Shown here piece by piece: positions 62,987 through 64,000 of a DNA stretch of 64,000 nucleotides. A model generated the notes under the pieces. That model was not told where the DNA came from, did no database searches, and was given only the letters and a program-made list of their open reading frames with translations. The number at the start of each line of letters is the position of its first letter. The first letter of the stretch is position 1. The position numbers and the translations under genes are program-made. This DNA comes from Chloridium humicola (taxonomy: Eukaryota > Ascomycota > Sordariomycetes > Chaetosphaeriales > Chaetosphaeriaceae). Location of the stretch: the NCBI GenBank assembly GCA_027569505.1, contig JAPDFF010000008.1:558001-622000 (forward strand), written 5' to 3'.

Positions 62987-64000
62987 ATGCCCGACTTGGA
63001 GGCAACCGGTCAGGCCGGCGTGCTGGGAGCTTTGGAATATTTTTTCAGGGGTGGCGAGGCAGCTTAATGGAGATGGCAGGTAATGGAGAGGCTCTCTGCC
63101 GCCGCCTGGCAACCAACCGCCTCGGCGCTTGGTGGGGAAGTGCCAGGCTGCAGAGTTGCCCCGCAATGTGTCGGGTTGGCAGGCAGCGAGACGCCGCCAC
63201 GAAGGACTGGGTGGCATCGACGCAGACTTCAATCCACAGGACGCGAGGCTCAATAAGTGTGCCTTTGGAAACCCAACCATCGTGATTGCTCCTCTCATGG
63301 CCTGTTTCGTGGCTCTGCTGCTCTGACAAGAAGCTTGGAAGGCTGCCAGGCAAGTGCGGGGCAGTTGGCGGCAAGGACCAGCCTCGTTTCAGCCTCGCAA
63401 GCGGGGTTCTGGCCGCGGCTCGTCTGGGCCATTCTCAGTTTGCCGGGCCAGAACAACGGGAAACAGCAGAATTGCTACTCTGGACGCCTCTGGAAGCTTG
63501 AGCTCGTCTGGGATACTCCTCAAATTGGAAATCTCGAAATTCTGAGAACGTGCTGGCAGAGTCGCCCTCTCCGCCCCTGGCTGGCAGCTGCGGCTTCGGG
63601 TGGGTCCCTGCCTGGGGGAGCTTCCCCAACCGGCCAATGAGCGGTATCCACCCGTTGCTGTGGAGGCGGATAGAAACGAATCAGAAGAACGCCGCAGAAT
63701 TTTGGGCGATAGAATCTCGTGGAAACTCTCCTGTGAGCACCGCCCAGGGCCCTCAAAGACATTTTAGCTGCTGCTGTTCCTCCTGTCGTCTCCCCCCGAT
63801 TCTCCTTCTCCATCTTCCAAACCACTTCTCTTCTTCTCACCAGCTCTCTGTCATATTCAGCGAGGTCTTCGAGGCGTCGACCGTTGACCATCTTTCCAAT
63901 AATCTTCCTTTTGGTAAGTCTAATCCACTGAATTGCGAGCTCTGGTTACCCCTCAGCCTCGTCGACTGCTCCCGCCGTCAACCACTCGCCCATTGCTTCC
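62987..64000. other. Right edge of the window, probable leader of a downstream gene
   Basis: No gene is supported. The last 250 bp on the + strand are C/T-rich and include a good intron donor (GTAAGT at 63914), which suggests the 5' leader of a gene beyond the window. Confidence 0.4.

Overview
The window is nuclear DNA of a filamentous ascomycete. Genes are dense and GC-rich in third codon positions, introns are mostly 47-70 nt with GTRNGT donors and CTAAC-type branch sites, and several families are typical of Pezizomycotina (PTH11-like 7-TM protein, WSC-domain proteins, vacuolar protease Pff1). A LIS1/PAC1 copy fits the paired PAC1 paralogues known in Sordariales (Neurospora, Podospora), so a Sordariomycete, probably Sordariales, is the best guess. 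The species cannot be named from this sequence. I found no rRNA, tRNA or CRISPR array.

Layout. 0-13.9 kb (+): a 5'-truncated large disordered protein with DH/PH-like domains, a decayed LIS1/PAC1 copy, a Tho1-like SAP protein, and a 1478-residue conserved fungal protein with a small Cys/His motif. 14-19.4 kb: a 5.5-kb stretch without a supported gene, ending in a pyrimidine-rich leader with overlapping upstream ORFs. 19.4-24.2 kb: a 1597-residue disordered protein with a C-terminal methyltransferase-like domain. 26-30.3 kb: a Dcr2-like phosphoesterase (+) convergent with a 7-TM rhodopsin-domain protein (-). 33-40.3 kb: a secreted FAD oxidase, a 791-bp terminal-inverted-repeat element, a glutathione transferase and a four-WSC-domain secreted protein (-). 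41.5-47.9 kb: branchpoint-binding protein and Pff1. 49.4-55 kb: a small secreted protein, then MED11 (-) and TAF5 (+) sharing one divergent promoter. 55.7-63 kb: Vps5, mitochondrial bL31m (-) divergent from a probably mitochondrial flavin-reductase-like protein, FKBP12 (-) and an aquaporin.

Function. Most genes are independent housekeeping genes, as usual in fungi. Two functional couplings can be read from gene order: MED11 with TAF5 (Mediator and TFIID), and bL31m with the flavin-reductase-like protein (both with mitochondrial-type N-termini). The FAD oxidase, WSC protein and small secreted protein are candidate extracellular products.

The strongest unusual signals are the inverted-repeat element packed with AACAG/CTGTT words next to the GST promoter, the CTAAC-rich long intron inside the branchpoint-binding-protein gene (with a possible alternative 3' splice site), the completely open 687-nt intron of TAF5, and the LIS1 copy with several disabling lesions. 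All exon boundaries were read by eye from splice motifs and frame continuity. They have not been confirmed by transcripts.
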